From Sagittula sp. P11 (GTDB taxonomy: Bacteria > Pseudomonadota > Alphaproteobacteria > Rhodobacterales > Rhodobacteraceae), in assembly GCF_002814095.1 (NCBI RefSeq), contig NZ_CP021914.1:186001-250000 (forward strand): a stretch of DNA of 64,000 bases, given 5' to 3'. This document shows positions 1-9,389 of this stretch, one piece after another. The notes under the pieces were generated by a model. It made no database searches, was not told the origin of the DNA, and was given only the letters and a program-made list of their open reading frames with translations. Within the stretch, counting starts at the first letter, position 1. Each line of letters opens with the position of its first letter. The position numbers and the translations under genes were made by a program.

Positions 1-882
1 CGCCAGCCGGGCCAGCAGCGCCTTCGCCTGTTCGACCGGCAGCGGGCCGGTGTTGGCGATGTAGTCCTTGAGCGGCTCGCCCTCGATGAACTCCATCACG
101 AGGAAATAGCGCTGAAGCTCTGGGTCGGGAACGTAGTTGTAATAGCGTACGATGGTCTCGTCCGTCAGGCGGCGCAGGGTCCGGGCTTCGCGCTTGAACA
201 GCAGGCCCGCCTCGGCATCGTCGGCCTTTTCCTGCAGGATCGCCTTGATCGCCACCGGGTCGCCGGTGTGGATCTCGATCCCGCGATAGACCTCGCCCAT
301 GCCGCCGGACTTCAGGACTTCCTCAATCCGGTAGTTGTTGTTGATCAGCGTGCCGATGGGCAGCTTGCCGGTGGCGCGCGCAGCCTCCGCCGCGGCCTGG
401 TTGGCCCCGGTCGGCGCGGGCGGATACCCGGTCGAGGTGGTCTGCGGCGCGTAGGACGGATCCTGCGTGTAGCCCCCCTGCCCCGTCCGGGTGACCTGCG
501 GTTCGTAGGACGGGTCCTGCGTCGGATAGGCCGGGTTCTGCGACGGTTGGTTTGTGGTCTGCGGCGGCGCGGACGGTGGCGTCGGGGGCGGATAGCCGGT
601 GTGCGTATACGGCCCCTGCTCGTAGCCGGGGTCGGTCTGCTGACCGGCGTTCGGATCGTTCGGCCGGGGCTGCTCGGGCCATTCCGTCGGCGTCTGCGCC
701 GGGTAGGACGGGGGCTGCTGCGCAGGCCATGGCCGCGCTGCGCCCGGACCGGCGAACTGCGTGCGCTCGTCCTCGTCGTCGTCCTCAGGCGGGCGCGTCT
801 GGCCCGGCGGCGTCGGCGGACGGAAGACCGTGCGCTCGTCGTCGTCGTCATCCTCGGGTGGATTGGTGCCGGAAGCGTTCAT
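1..882 (-). CDS. ppkA: T6SS-associated Ser/Thr protein kinase (PpkA type), N-terminal 294 residues, runs off window
   Basis: A Hanks-type kinase that in T6SS loci phosphorylates secretion components and is countered by the PP2C phosphatase encoded just upstream. Residues 1-170 are a disordered, Pro/Gln/Tyr-rich tail with two acidic-threonine motifs (DDDDDERTVF, Thr18; DDDEDERTQF, Thr41) and a near-repeat TQDPSYEPQ/TQDPSYAPQ near 121 and 139. The kinase domain opens near 184 with a glycine-rich loop (KSGGMGEVYRG) and the ATP-binding Lys213 in VAIKAIL; a hinge-like LVMEFIEGEP lies near 261-270. The catalytic loop lies beyond base 1. The ATG overlaps the phosphatase stop as ATGA, which fixes the start and implies coupled translation. 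Kinase family membership is clear; the T6SS role rests on context. Confidence 0.9.
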   Translation of the reverse strand, partial: MNASGTNPPEDDDDDERTVFRPPTPPGQTRPPEDDDEDERTQFAGPGAARPWPAQQPPSYPAQTPTEWPEQPRPNDPNAGQQTDPGYEQGPYTHTGYPPPTPPSAPPQTTNQPSQNPAYPTQDPSYEPQVTRTGQGGYTQDPSYAPQTTSTGYPPAPTGANQAAAEAARATGKLPIGTLINNNYRIEEVLKSGGMGEVYRGIEIHTGDPVAIKAILQEKADDAEAGLLFKREARTLRRLTDETIVRYYNYVPDPELQRYFLVMEFIEGEPLKDYIANTGPLPVEQAKALLARLA

Positions 883-1688
883 GCCTCGGCCTCACCCGCA
901 GATGTGTCCAGTTCCAGCACGTCGTCCATCAGGTCGTCTTCTTCTTCCAGCTCCGGCGGTGGCAGGCAACGCATCGCGACCACGGTCACGTTGTCCTTGG
1001 CGCCACGTTCCAGCGTCAGTTCGATCATCGCCTCGCAGGCGTCCTTCGGGCGATGCCTTGCGGCCAGTTCCGCAATGTCCTCGTCGCTCAGGTGCTCCGT
1101 CAGCCCGTCAGAACACAGGATGAAAGTATCGTCCAGCGCCAGCTTGCCACTGACCACATCACATTGCGGGGTCTCTGTCACCCCGATGGCACGGGTGATG
1201 ACGTTCTTGCGCGGCCAGTTCTGTGCCTCTTCCTCGGTGATGGCTCCGGAATCGAGCAGCATCATCAGTTCGGTGTGATCGCGGGTCTGCTGCACCAGCT
1301 TGCCGTCCCGCAGAAGGTAGATGCGGCTGTCGCCCGACCAGATGCAGGCGTAATCCTCGCCATGGATCAGCAGCGCCACCAGAGTTGCACCGATGGTGCC
1401 GCGTTGCAACTCCTGCGCGTGTTCGTAGATCGCGGTGTTGGCGCGGTGGATCCGCTCCATGAAGCGGGCCTGAAGGTCGTCCGGAGAGGCCGACATTCCG
1501 ATGGAGTTCAGCTCCTGCACGATGGTGTAAGAGGCATAGTCCCCGGCCGCGTGCCCGCCCATGCCGTCCGAGACCACCCAGAGCCCACAGTCGGGGCGCG
1601 ACAGGAAGTTGTCCTCGTTCACCGTCCGTTTGCGTCCGACGTCCGTGGCCTGCCCGGTCTCGAAGGTGAAGAATTCGTTATAATCCAT
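879..1688 (-). CDS. pppA: PP2C-type Ser/Thr phosphatase (PppA type) of the T6SS cluster
   Basis: A 269-residue metal-dependent PP2C phosphatase expected to reverse PpkA phosphorylation in the cytoplasm. All PP2C motifs are visible: RTVNEDNF near the N-terminus, DGMGGHAAGD (metal-binding Asp and Gly), SGDSRIYLL, LCSDGLTEHL and the final DNVTVV. No membrane segment is present. Two ATGs lie six bases apart. The second (1688) is preferred because AAAGGA lies about six bases before it, whereas the first ATG (1694) overlaps that ribosome site. The gene sits between tagF and ppkA on the same strand and overlaps ppkA by ATGA. Pairing of PppA with PpkA is the well-known threonine-phosphorylation control of T6SS. 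Confidence 0.92.
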   Translation of the reverse strand: MDYNEFFTFETGQATDVGRKRTVNEDNFLSRPDCGLWVVSDGMGGHAAGDYASYTIVQELNSIGMSASPDDLQARFMERIHRANTAIYEHAQELQRGTIGATLVALLIHGEDYACIWSGDSRIYLLRDGKLVQQTRDHTELMMLLDSGAITEEEAQNWPRKNVITRAIGVTETPQCDVVSGKLALDDTFILCSDGLTEHLSDEDIAELAARHRPKDACEAMIELTLERGAKDNVTVVAMRCLPPPELEEEDDLMDDVLELDTSAGEAEA

Positions 1689-1776
1689 GGGCATCCTTTG
1701 AGCGCCTCGTCATGCGCTGCCGCCGTGCAGGTCCTGCGTTGCCGCTAGAGGGGCGCAGGCCGGGTTTCAACGTTAC

Positions 1777-2466
1777 TTACCATTCCGCGGCTTCGGCCGT
1801 CTGTTCCTGTTTCGGCTGCCCCGCCAGCAGCCACCTCAGCGCGCCCGCGTCCGGCAGGCCGTGGCAGCCCAGCCAGACCGGCAGGCGCGTGTCGTCCCCG
1901 GCGGACCACCAGTAGGACCGCTGCAGCGCCCCGCGAGCCAGGTCGGCACCCGCCGCGGCCCGCAGCAGCGCATCGAGGTCGCCCTCGGGATGGTGTGCCC
2001 AGATGGTCGGGCCAAGTGCGCGCTCCACCTCGCCCTCGGCAGGCAGCTCCAGCGTCAGCCCCTCGAGCAGGCTGGCCGCGCCCTTGCCCGGCGCCATTGC
2101 CGTCACATGCGCCTCAAGTGCCTCCCACGGCGACTGGTCGGTCGCGCCGCCATCACCCGGGACGGGCAGAAAGACGTTCTCGGCGGCAAGGATCAGCGGA
2201 TAGTCCCGCCCAACCTTGTCCTGCGACGGCTGCATCACGCCCGCCACGGGCACGCCCAGAACGCTGCGCCCGATCCAGAACCGCAGCGGCTGCGCCTGTG
2301 CCCACCATGACTTCCAGTCCGAACCGGCGTCCTCGCGCACGCGGCTCAGGGTCTTGTCCAGCCAGCGCATCAGCGCATCGTGCACGTCCTTCGACAGCCC
2401 CGACTGGATGAAGTCGCCGAAGCCTGGGTGTTTACCCATGACACCGATGCGCGCGGGTTCCGTCAC
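1777..2466 (-). CDS. tagF: TagF/ImpM family T6SS accessory protein
   Basis: A 229-residue TagF (ImpM, DUF2094) protein; family members are negative post-translational regulators of T6SS linked to the kinase pathway. The N-terminus MTEPARIGVMGKHPGFGDF carries the family's G(K)xPxxGDF signature, followed by the Trp-rich segment WKSWWAQAQPLRFWIG and the conserved KVGRDYPL block. The start is taken as GTG at 2466, six bases after the tssM stop and in the expected family position. A longer open frame upstream overlaps tssM in another frame and has no family similarity. A separate gene here, rather than a TagF-PppA fusion, matches the following pppA. Confidence in the family is high. Confidence 0.88.
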   Translation of the reverse strand: MTEPARIGVMGKHPGFGDFIQSGLSKDVHDALMRWLDKTLSRVREDAGSDWKSWWAQAQPLRFWIGRSVLGVPVAGVMQPSQDKVGRDYPLILAAENVFLPVPGDGGATDQSPWEALEAHVTAMAPGKGAASLLEGLTLELPAEGEVERALGPTIWAHHPEGDLDALLRAAAGADLARGALQRSYWWSAGDDTRLPVWLGCHGLPDAGALRWLLAGQPKQEQTAEAAEW

Positions 2467-2471
2467 TCCGC

Positions 2472-5400
2472 TCACTCCAGCGACGTCGGGCAGCTGAAGT
2501 CCCGAAGCTCGCGCATCAGGAACGGCACGGTCGAGCTGTCGAACTCGATCCGGTAGGTGATCGATTGCCCGCGGATTGTGTAGCGCACGGTGACCACGTT
2601 GCCCTGCACCTTCGGTGCGCCGTCCGCCAGCCACTTGGCGATGTCCCAGCGGCCCTGGCTGAATTCGAAGGTCGCCTGATTGCCTATCCGGGTCGGGATC
2701 AGCTCGATCGACACGCCCGCCGTTTCTCCCGGCCATGAGAAGCCCGCAGGCGTCGAATCCGGCTGGGTCGGGATGGTCTTGCCGTGGATGTTGAGGTTGG
2801 CCAGCCCCACGCCCGGCGAAGAGGTCACATGCTTGATCGACATGTTGACCTCCGGCGTCGGAGAGCCGGATGCGAAGAACGCGCGCTGGATCTTCTGCGC
2901 CCGGTCGAACTGCGCCAGTGCGCTGCCGGACAGGCGCTGGCCGACGGCGGTGCCGGGATCCGCGCGCAACCCGTCAGAGGTGCGGATCACGTAGGGAGCC
3001 AGGTGCTGCGAATAGAACTGGTCCATCTTGCCGCCCGGTCCGAAGAACTGGCCGAAGATCGACGGCGAAAGGTGCCGCGACGACCCGCCCGAGAACGGGT
3101 AGAACGGCGCGATCTCCGTCTTGCAGAACTGCGCCACCTCGTCGTTCAGGGCACGGGTCAGCTCCGCCAAGGTGGCGTTCTCGGCGGCGGTGCGGAATTC
3201 CGTCGCCACCGCACTGTTCATCCGCGCGATCACGTCCGGCGCACCGGCGTTCGTGCGGGTCAGCGCGGTCAGCGCCTGCCCCAGCATCTGGTCGTCGGCG
3301 GGCGTCGGCGCAAAGGCCGCGTTCGAGCGGTTCTCCTGCACGCTGGCATAGGCCTGCAGCATGAAGTCGATGGGCCGGTTCGGGCGCTCGCCCTTGATCA
3401 GGGTGTGCCAGTCCTTGAAGTCGTCGGTGATGCGCTGCACCCGGCGCCGGTCGACGTCCTCGGCCAGCCCGCCGGAACTGGCGCGGAGCTGGTTCTTCGT
3501 CCGGTTGCCGAGGCTTTCGAGGATCACCCGCGTGAAGACGCCCGACCGCGAATAGATCCGGTCATAGGCCGCACTCCCCAGCGCGCCGCCCAGTTCCGCG
3601 TTCCCTCCCGAAGCGATCAAGCGCGCCGCGTCGGTCTCGGAAATCCCGCCGATCTCGTCGTAAAGACGCATCAGGTTGGTTTCCTCGGTCACGCCCTCGG
3701 CCAGTTCGGCGATGGGCGAGTTCGTGGGCGAGGCGGCATAGCTCAGCAGCGTGTAATTCGGGCTGTCCGCGCTCATCTTGGCGATGGTCAGCTTCTCGAA
3801 CATCACGTTCCACGCCACCGTGAATTCGCGGCGGTACTTGGAGAAAAGCTCGTTCTCGAGGTTGGCAAGCTGGGTGTTGAAGTTCACCCGGTCGCCGGTC
3901 TCCCCCAGCACCCACTGCTCGTCTTCCAGCCGTTCCTTGGCCGAAACCATCTCGTCGACGAAGAAGCCCCAGTACCCTTCGAAGGTGTAGAGCCCCGGCA
4001 CGGAAAGCTGGTCCAGAGGCGAGCCGTCCGTGGTCCGGAACACCTCGTTCACGTTGCCCGACACCCGGTTCACGAGGTTGAAGTCCGGCACGCCCGACAG
4101 GCTCGATGCCTCCTTGATCGCCGCATAGGCCTGATCGGCCAGCGGCAGGTTCACGATGCTCTCGCGCGCCCGGCCCTTGATGTTGTCGTCGGGCTTCACC
4201 ATCACTTCCTGGTCGGTGTCCAGTTCGAGCATGGCGTCGAGATGCTGCATCAGCTTCGTCCGCTCGTCGAAGCGCGTGGCCCCGGGCATCATGATCTGCC
4301 ATTCGGTGTCGAAATAGTTGCGGATCGCCTCGTCGCCGTCGCCCTTCGCCTCCAGATCGCGGCCAAGCTGCATGTAGACCTTCAGCGCGCGATATGTGCC
4401 TTCGGTGTCGCCGTCGATGATCAGCTGCGGGATCTCGTTTTCGAGGTGCAGCATCATGCGCGGCCGCAGCATCCGTTCCAAACCGTCGGAATAGGCCTTC
4501 CTGGCGGAGTTCGCGATCTCGCGCGACCGGTTCAGGCCGAAGCCTTCCCAGAATGTCGGGTTGTGCGGATTGCCGTAGCCCGCGGGCATGTTCCTCAGCG
4601 CGTCGAGATGGTCGATGACGCCGGTCGGATCGGGGTCCTGGATCAGCGAGTTGTCCAGCTCGTTGCGCGCGGAATCGAGGTAGACCGCCGCGTGCGCCTC
4701 TGCATCGCGGACCAGCGTCGCGTTCTGCCAGAAGCTGTAGCCGAAGGCCGCCATGGCCGCCGTCGTCGCAAGCCCGATCACGCTGAACGCCAGCGTCCTC
4801 AGGATCGCCACGCGCCGCACGGCGCGGCGGTCGAAGTTCACCCAGTCGCGTTCCTCGAATATGACCTTCGCCAGCACGTCGTGCAGGAAGTAGCTCTTGC
4901 CCTTGCCGGACATGAAGGCGGGCTGGAACCCCTCCCCTTCCCCGTCGCGCGACATCGCACCCAGCACCTGGTCGATGGGCGTGCCTTCCTGGGTGCCGGA
5001 GGTGAAGTAGAAGCCACGCAAGATCGCGTTGGTGTCGTAGCGGGTCGGCTCGAACACCTTGCGCAGGAACTCCACCACGTTCTCGCGCAGCATCGCCATC
5101 TGGCCGGGCAGGCCGAAGATCTGAATGCGCGAGGTGTCGTCGGGCTCCTCCACCATGCGGTCCACGACCTCGTCCGAGAGCCGCGACAGCAGCGCGTCAA
5201 ATTCCTCGCCCACCTGCGCATGGGTCGCCTCGCGGCGGTCCTTGGTCTGGAAGGTCGTGCCCCACGCCATCTTGCGCCGGGCCTGGCTGAAGGAACTGAA
5301 GTACTCGCGGAAACCGGCAATCAGGTCGGCCTTGGTGAAAAGCACGTACACCGGGAAGTCGATGCGCAGCGCCTGATGGATCTCGCCCAGCCGTTCGCGC

Positions 5401-6116
5401 ACCACCGCGGCGTGCTGGGTCAGAGACTCCGGCGTGCCCTTCAGCATGTCCTCGACGGAAAAGGCGAGGATCACGCCATTGATCGGCTGATCCGGGCGGC
5501 CTTTCTTCAGCAGTTCGAGGAACGCGCTCCACGAGGCCTTGTCGGCATTCGCGTCGCTCTCCTGCATGACGTAGCGCCCGGCGGTGTCGATCAGGACCGC
5601 CTGCTCGGCGAACCACCAATCGACGTTCTTCGTCCCGCCGAACCCCTGCGCGCCCTCGGTCAGCGCGTCCTGGCCGGGGAAGTCGATCCCGGAATAGCGC
5701 AGCGCCGTCGTCTTGCCCGCGCCCGGCGGGCCGATGATGACGTACCACGGCAGCTCGTAGAGGTAGTTCTTGCCACCGGTCTTCTTGAGCTTCTCCAACG
5801 CCTCGCTGAACCGTTCGTTCAGCACCTCGCCGTCGCCCACCGGTGCCTCGACGAGGCTGTCCTCCAGCGCCTTCGCCTTGCGGCGCCGGCGGATGAACTT
5901 GAACAGGTACCAGCCGAGGATCGGCGACAGGATCAGCACGATCACCGCGACCCGTACCCAGATCCGGGAGAAGAACTCCGACCCGGTCATCGGCAGGCCG
6001 AAGAAAATCGCAAGGAAGACGCAGATCACGCCGACGACGATCCAGAAGCGCAGGAACGCGCGGCTGGTCAGGATTCTCCAGATGACGTGGAAGAACCGGA
6101 AGAACAGGTGTTCCAT
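2472..6116 (-). CDS. tssM: TssM (IcmF) inner-membrane T6SS core protein
   Basis: A 1,214-residue TssM, within the usual 1,100-1,300 range. It forms the membrane complex with TssL and TssJ and spans to the periplasm. Two transmembrane helices lie near residues 22-41 and 54-75, then a cytoplasmic NTPase-like domain with Walker A GPPGAGKTT (129-137) and a Walker-B-like AVLIDTAGRY near 175. A third helix (about 435-460, VIGLATTAAMAAFGYSFW) precedes the large periplasmic region, which ends in the Ig-like C-terminal domain (GETAGVSIELIP, then FEFSQGRWDIAKWL). It lies five bases before tssL's stop region and five bases from tagF, so the genes are co-transcribed. Confidence 0.95.
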   Translation of the reverse strand: MEHLFFRFFHVIWRILTSRAFLRFWIVVGVICVFLAIFFGLPMTGSEFFSRIWVRVAVIVLILSPILGWYLFKFIRRRRKAKALEDSLVEAPVGDGEVLNERFSEALEKLKKTGGKNYLYELPWYVIIGPPGAGKTTALRYSGIDFPGQDALTEGAQGFGGTKNVDWWFAEQAVLIDTAGRYVMQESDANADKASWSAFLELLKKGRPDQPINGVILAFSVEDMLKGTPESLTQHAAVVRERLGEIHQALRIDFPVYVLFTKADLIAGFREYFSSFSQARRKMAWGTTFQTKDRREATHAQVGEEFDALLSRLSDEVVDRMVEEPDDTSRIQIFGLPGQMAMLRENVVEFLRKVFEPTRYDTNAILRGFYFTSGTQEGTPIDQVLGAMSRDGEGEGFQPAFMSGKGKSYFLHDVLAKVIFEERDWVNFDRRAVRRVAILRTLAFSVIGLATTAAMAAFGYSFWQNATLVRDAEAHAAVYLDSARNELDNSLIQDPDPTGVIDHLDALRNMPAGYGNPHNPTFWEGFGLNRSREIANSARKAYSDGLERMLRPRMMLHLENEIPQLIIDGDTEGTYRALKVYMQLGRDLEAKGDGDEAIRNYFDTEWQIMMPGATRFDERTKLMQHLDAMLELDTDQEVMVKPDDNIKGRARESIVNLPLADQAYAAIKEASSLSGVPDFNLVNRVSGNVNEVFRTTDGSPLDQLSVPGLYTFEGYWGFFVDEMVSAKERLEDEQWVLGETGDRVNFNTQLANLENELFSKYRREFTVAWNVMFEKLTIAKMSADSPNYTLLSYAASPTNSPIAELAEGVTEETNLMRLYDEIGGISETDAARLIASGGNAELGGALGSAAYDRIYSRSGVFTRVILESLGNRTKNQLRASSGGLAEDVDRRRVQRITDDFKDWHTLIKGERPNRPIDFMLQAYASVQENRSNAAFAPTPADDQMLGQALTALTRTNAGAPDVIARMNSAVATEFRTAAENATLAELTRALNDEVAQFCKTEIAPFYPFSGGSSRHLSPSIFGQFFGPGGKMDQFYSQHLAPYVIRTSDGLRADPGTAVGQRLSGSALAQFDRAQKIQRAFFASGSPTPEVNMSIKHVTSSPGVGLANLNIHGKTIPTQPDSTPAGFSWPGETAGVSIELIPTRIGNQATFEFSQGRWDIAKWLADGAPKVQGNVVTVRYTIRGQSITYRIEFDSSTVPFLMRELRDFSCPTSLE

Positions 6117-6120
6117 GGCC

Positions 6121-7937
6121 TTACTCCTCCACTTCGCGGCGGATCATGATTTCCACCCGCCGGTTGCGGGCGCGGCCTTCGGCGGTGGCATTGTCGGCGA
6201 TCGGATCGACCGGCCCCTTGCCCTCGACGCTCACGCGTTCCTTGTCGCTGAGGCTGGCGGTCACGAGGTCCGACACGGTCTGCGCCCGCGCCTGGCTCAG
6301 TTCCTCGTTGGTCTTGAACCGCCCGCGTCCGGACAGCGGCACGCTGTCGGAATGCCCGACGATGCGGATCGGACCCGGCTGTTCGTTCAGCACGACGCCG
6401 ATGGCCGTGGCCAGCGCGGTCAGGTCGTTCTCAAGCTCTGCACGGCCCGAAGCGAAGCGCAGCGCCGAGCCGAGGCGGATCAGGATCCACTCGTTCTTGA
6501 CGTCGACCTCGACCTCCTGCCCTTCCAGCGCCGCGCGGATATCGTCGAGACGGTCGACCACCACGGGCGGCGGCTCCGGCGTGCGCTCCACCGGGGCGGA
6601 GCGTTCGATGGTCACGTCCGGCAGGTTGAAGTGCATCATCGCGATGCCGTTCTGGGTGCGGCCCGCCTGCTGCGACAGCAGGTAGGCGAGCGTCGCGAAC
6701 AGCGCCACGACCATGGCGCCGCCCACGGCGGCAGCGACCCAGACCGGGATACCGCCCCGGCGCCGCTTGCCGTTCACGATCACCGGCGTCCAGCGGACAG
6801 AGATGTCGTCGTCCGGCCGTTTCACCACCTTGCGCAGCGTCTCGTAGATCGCCTTGCGGATGCGGGCCAGTTCGTTCGGCCCGTTCGGCATCGCCCGGTA
6901 CTGGCCTTCGAAACCCAGCGACAAGCAGACGAGGAACAGGTCCAGTAGGTGGAACTTCTGCCCCGGCGCCTTCATCGCGCGGTCCATGCGCTGGAAGAAG
7001 CCCACACCGGCGTTCCGCTCTCCGAAGAACCGCGCGCCCATGGAGTATTCCAGCCACATGCCCCGGTCCGCGCCGGGCAGGTTCTGCACGATGTCGTCGG
7101 CGGTGGCCGCCAGCGCGTATTTCGCGTCGGTCACGTCATCCGCCGGCACTCCGGCCTCCAGCGCGTTCGACTCGAAGGCGTCGATCTCGCGTGCGACGTG
7201 TTCCAGGAGCGGCGCGGACTGCATCTCAACCATGCCGGTGCGCAGGCGGCCCAGCAGGATCAGCAGGTTCGCGGCGGCGGCGACCAGCGGATTGTTCGGC
7301 CCGCCCGCGCCAAGCCCGGTGGCACGCAGCGCGTCCTCCAGTGCGATCTTCTGCCGGACAGAGCGGGCGACCGTCTCGCGCCGTCGCAGTTCAGGGAACA
7401 GCTCGGGGCTTTGCGGGCGGCCGGTGTCAGTGTCGTAGATCCGGCCGGAATAATGGTTGCTGCCCGGGTTGCCCATCGGGCGCGGCTGTGGCTGGTAGGC
7501 CGGTTGCTGCGGCGCCGGGCGCGGGGCGGCCTGCGGCGCCTGCGGGATCGGTGTAGGCCGCGGCGCCTGCGGTTGCGGCGGCGGGGGCGGCGCGGGCTGA
7601 TGGTACTGCTGCTGCGGCGGGGGAGGATTATGGGACACCTTACCCCCAGCCAGGTGTCCTCTCCGCCCGCGCCACCGCCGACCCAGGTCTGGTGCGGCGG
7701 CTGCTGGATCGGACTTTGCGGGAAGGCCGATGGCGGGCGCTGCCCCTGCGGCGCCACGCGCGGCGGCTGGTTCTGCGGGCTGATCGGCGTGCCGAAGACG
7801 GTGCGGTCCGGATCGCTCGGGTTCACGTTCTGCGACGGCGGCGCGGGCCTCTGGCCACCACCCTGCGACGGGCGCGGCGGCTGCGGGATCGCCTGTCCGA
7901 AGACGGTCTTTTCGTTGTCGTCGTCGTCGCTTGCCAT
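6121..7937 (-). CDS. tssL: TssL (DotU) with C-terminal OmpA/MotB domain; reading frame broken by an apparent 1-base deletion
   Basis: T6SS inner-membrane protein. The intact downstream frame (6121-7638, 505 residues from a GTG) has a Pro/Gln-rich start, the DotU domain (about 75-290), one transmembrane helix (about 298-322) and an OmpA-type peptidoglycan-binding domain (about 385-500: IRIVGHSDSVPLSGRG, NRRVEIMI). A further frame starts at 7937 with ATG overlapping the tssK stop as TGATG. It encodes MASDDDDNEKTVFGQ, then DPDRTVFGTP, then EDTWLG, typical of TssL N-termini in this group. The frames meet at a run of five C (five G on the coding strand) at 7643-7647. One extra G would give EDTWLGGKVSHNPPPP and one protein of about 605 residues. 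A sequencing error, a mutation or a real two-start arrangement are all possible. Confidence 0.88.
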
Positions 7938-9271
7938 CACCCTTGCTCCGGAATGGCCCAAAGCTCCAGCTTCAGGTCTGGCCAGTTACCGGCGAAGTGC
8001 ATCCCCACGGCCGGGGCCGAAGAGAACTCGCGCCAGAGGTCGGTCGACTTGTCGAGAAGGAAGTAGACGTTGGAGGCGATCACCCGGATCTGCCGGGGCG
8101 GGTTGGGCATGTGGACCAGCCCGATGCCCGGAAGGTTGGCGTTGATGATCTGCCGCATCGCCGTCGAGGGACCGACCTTGCACAGTTGCGGGAACTGCTG
8201 CTGCACCTGCGTGAGCGGCAGTCCCGAGGACACTTCTACCACGAAAGCGGCATTGGCGAACAGGTGGCGGTCGTTGACCTTCGCCAGATAGGAATTCGCC
8301 CGGACCTCTTCCAGCGGCAGCCGGATCGCGCGCCCGACCTCCTGCGCCAGCAGCGACTGGATGTCGTAGACGATGGGGGTAAAGCTCTCCTTCGGGCTGT
8401 CGTGCCGGTAACCCCCGTAATCCTTCGCCTTCCGGTCCGCCTGGTCGAAGGTGGTCAGCTCGCCCGCGAGGCTGACCAGTTTCTCATAAAGCCGTTCGGG
8501 ATGCACCGCCCCCTGCCCGCGAAGGTGCCGCAGGACCGGCAGTTCGCGGTTGATGACCATCAGCATCAGGTAGTCGGTCGCCTGCATGCCCCCGCCCGAC
8601 GACGGATCGGAGGCATAGCGCGCCAGCATCGACAGCTTGGCCTCCATCCAGCCGATCACCCGGCTGAGGTAGCCCTCGTAGGCGGAGTGCACCGCGAGGA
8701 TCATGCCGGTCGGCGGCACTGTCTCGTCCAGCGTCACCACGCCGTCGCGCATGTCCGCGATCCGGCCGATGTAGATGTTCTGGTGCCCGGGTTTTGGCGT
8801 GTTCCGCAGCGACAGCTCCAGCCGCGGTGTGGCGATCTCGATCGGCTGCTCGCTGCGCGCGGACGAGGAGTTGTCGACCACCGTCTCCGACCCCAGCAGG
8901 TAGCGCGTGGCATTGTCGGCGCTGGCGGCGGCCACGTCCTGCGCGTTCACCTCGATGTCCGGCAGGGTCAGCCAGATTCCCAGACCGCTGGCCTCCTCCT
9001 CCGGCACGGGCACGGCGGTCGGCAGCGGCGTTGCGTTGGGTGCGTCGAACGGCAGCCCGTCGGGAAAGATGCCGACGATGGACCTCAGCCCGATCCGCCC
9101 CTGCTGGGCGAGGTCACGGTCGAAGACGAGGTTCGAGACACCCCAGGGGTACGGCGTGATCTGCGCGGTCCGCACCCGCAGGAGATGCTCCATGTAGCGA
9201 TCAGCCTGCTGAAGGTGATGCGGCTGAAGGAACAGGCCCTCTTTCCACGCAACTTTGCTGTACCACGACAT
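7937..9271 (-). CDS. tssK: TssK T6SS baseplate protein
   Basis: A 444-residue TssK, the baseplate trimer that links the T6SS tail to TssL/TssM at the cytoplasmic face. The N-terminus MSWYSKVAWKEGLFLQPHH is the family hallmark, and the C-terminal part carries PGIGLVHMPNPPRQIRV and the terminal LELWAIPE. The ATG at 9271 is chosen because it matches the family start. An in-frame GTG at 9301 would add ten residues but lacks a better ribosome site. The stop overlaps the upstream-frame tssL ATG as TGATG, showing tight coupling. It is the first gene of the visible T6SS operon, so its promoter should lie in 9272-9348. Sheath (TssB/C), Hcp, ClpV and VgrG genes are not in the window. Confidence 0.94.
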   Translation of the reverse strand: MSWYSKVAWKEGLFLQPHHLQQADRYMEHLLRVRTAQITPYPWGVSNLVFDRDLAQQGRIGLRSIVGIFPDGLPFDAPNATPLPTAVPVPEEEASGLGIWLTLPDIEVNAQDVAAASADNATRYLLGSETVVDNSSSARSEQPIEIATPRLELSLRNTPKPGHQNIYIGRIADMRDGVVTLDETVPPTGMILAVHSAYEGYLSRVIGWMEAKLSMLARYASDPSSGGGMQATDYLMLMVINRELPVLRHLRGQGAVHPERLYEKLVSLAGELTTFDQADRKAKDYGGYRHDSPKESFTPIVYDIQSLLAQEVGRAIRLPLEEVRANSYLAKVNDRHLFANAAFVVEVSSGLPLTQVQQQFPQLCKVGPSTAMRQIINANLPGIGLVHMPNPPRQIRVIASNVYFLLDKSTDLWREFSSAPAVGMHFAGNWPDLKLELWAIPEQG

Positions 9272-9348
9272 GTGCGAAATCGGTCCCTGTATTAAAGACA
9301 CGACACCGCGAAAGCCGCGATGCCGCTTTGAAATCGAGTTTGAAACGT

Positions 9349-9377
9349 GGCCGGGGCTGGGTCAAGCCGCCCCGGCC
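9349..9377 (-). terminator. Hairpin downstream of the autotransporter gene
   Basis: A perfect 9-bp stem (GGCCGGGGC / GCCCCGGCC) with an 11-base loop lies 12 bases past the autotransporter stop. The minus-strand tail is ACGTTTC, only a weak T-tract, so it may be an imperfect intrinsic terminator or an mRNA 3' stabiliser. Confidence 0.55.
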
Positions 9378-9389
9378 GGTAATCCCTTA

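Noticed and set aside
2784-6149. A 1,121-residue plus-strand open frame opposite tssM
   Set aside because: Composition is Arg/His/Gly/Val-rich as expected of an antisense shadow, and the minus frame is a full TssM.
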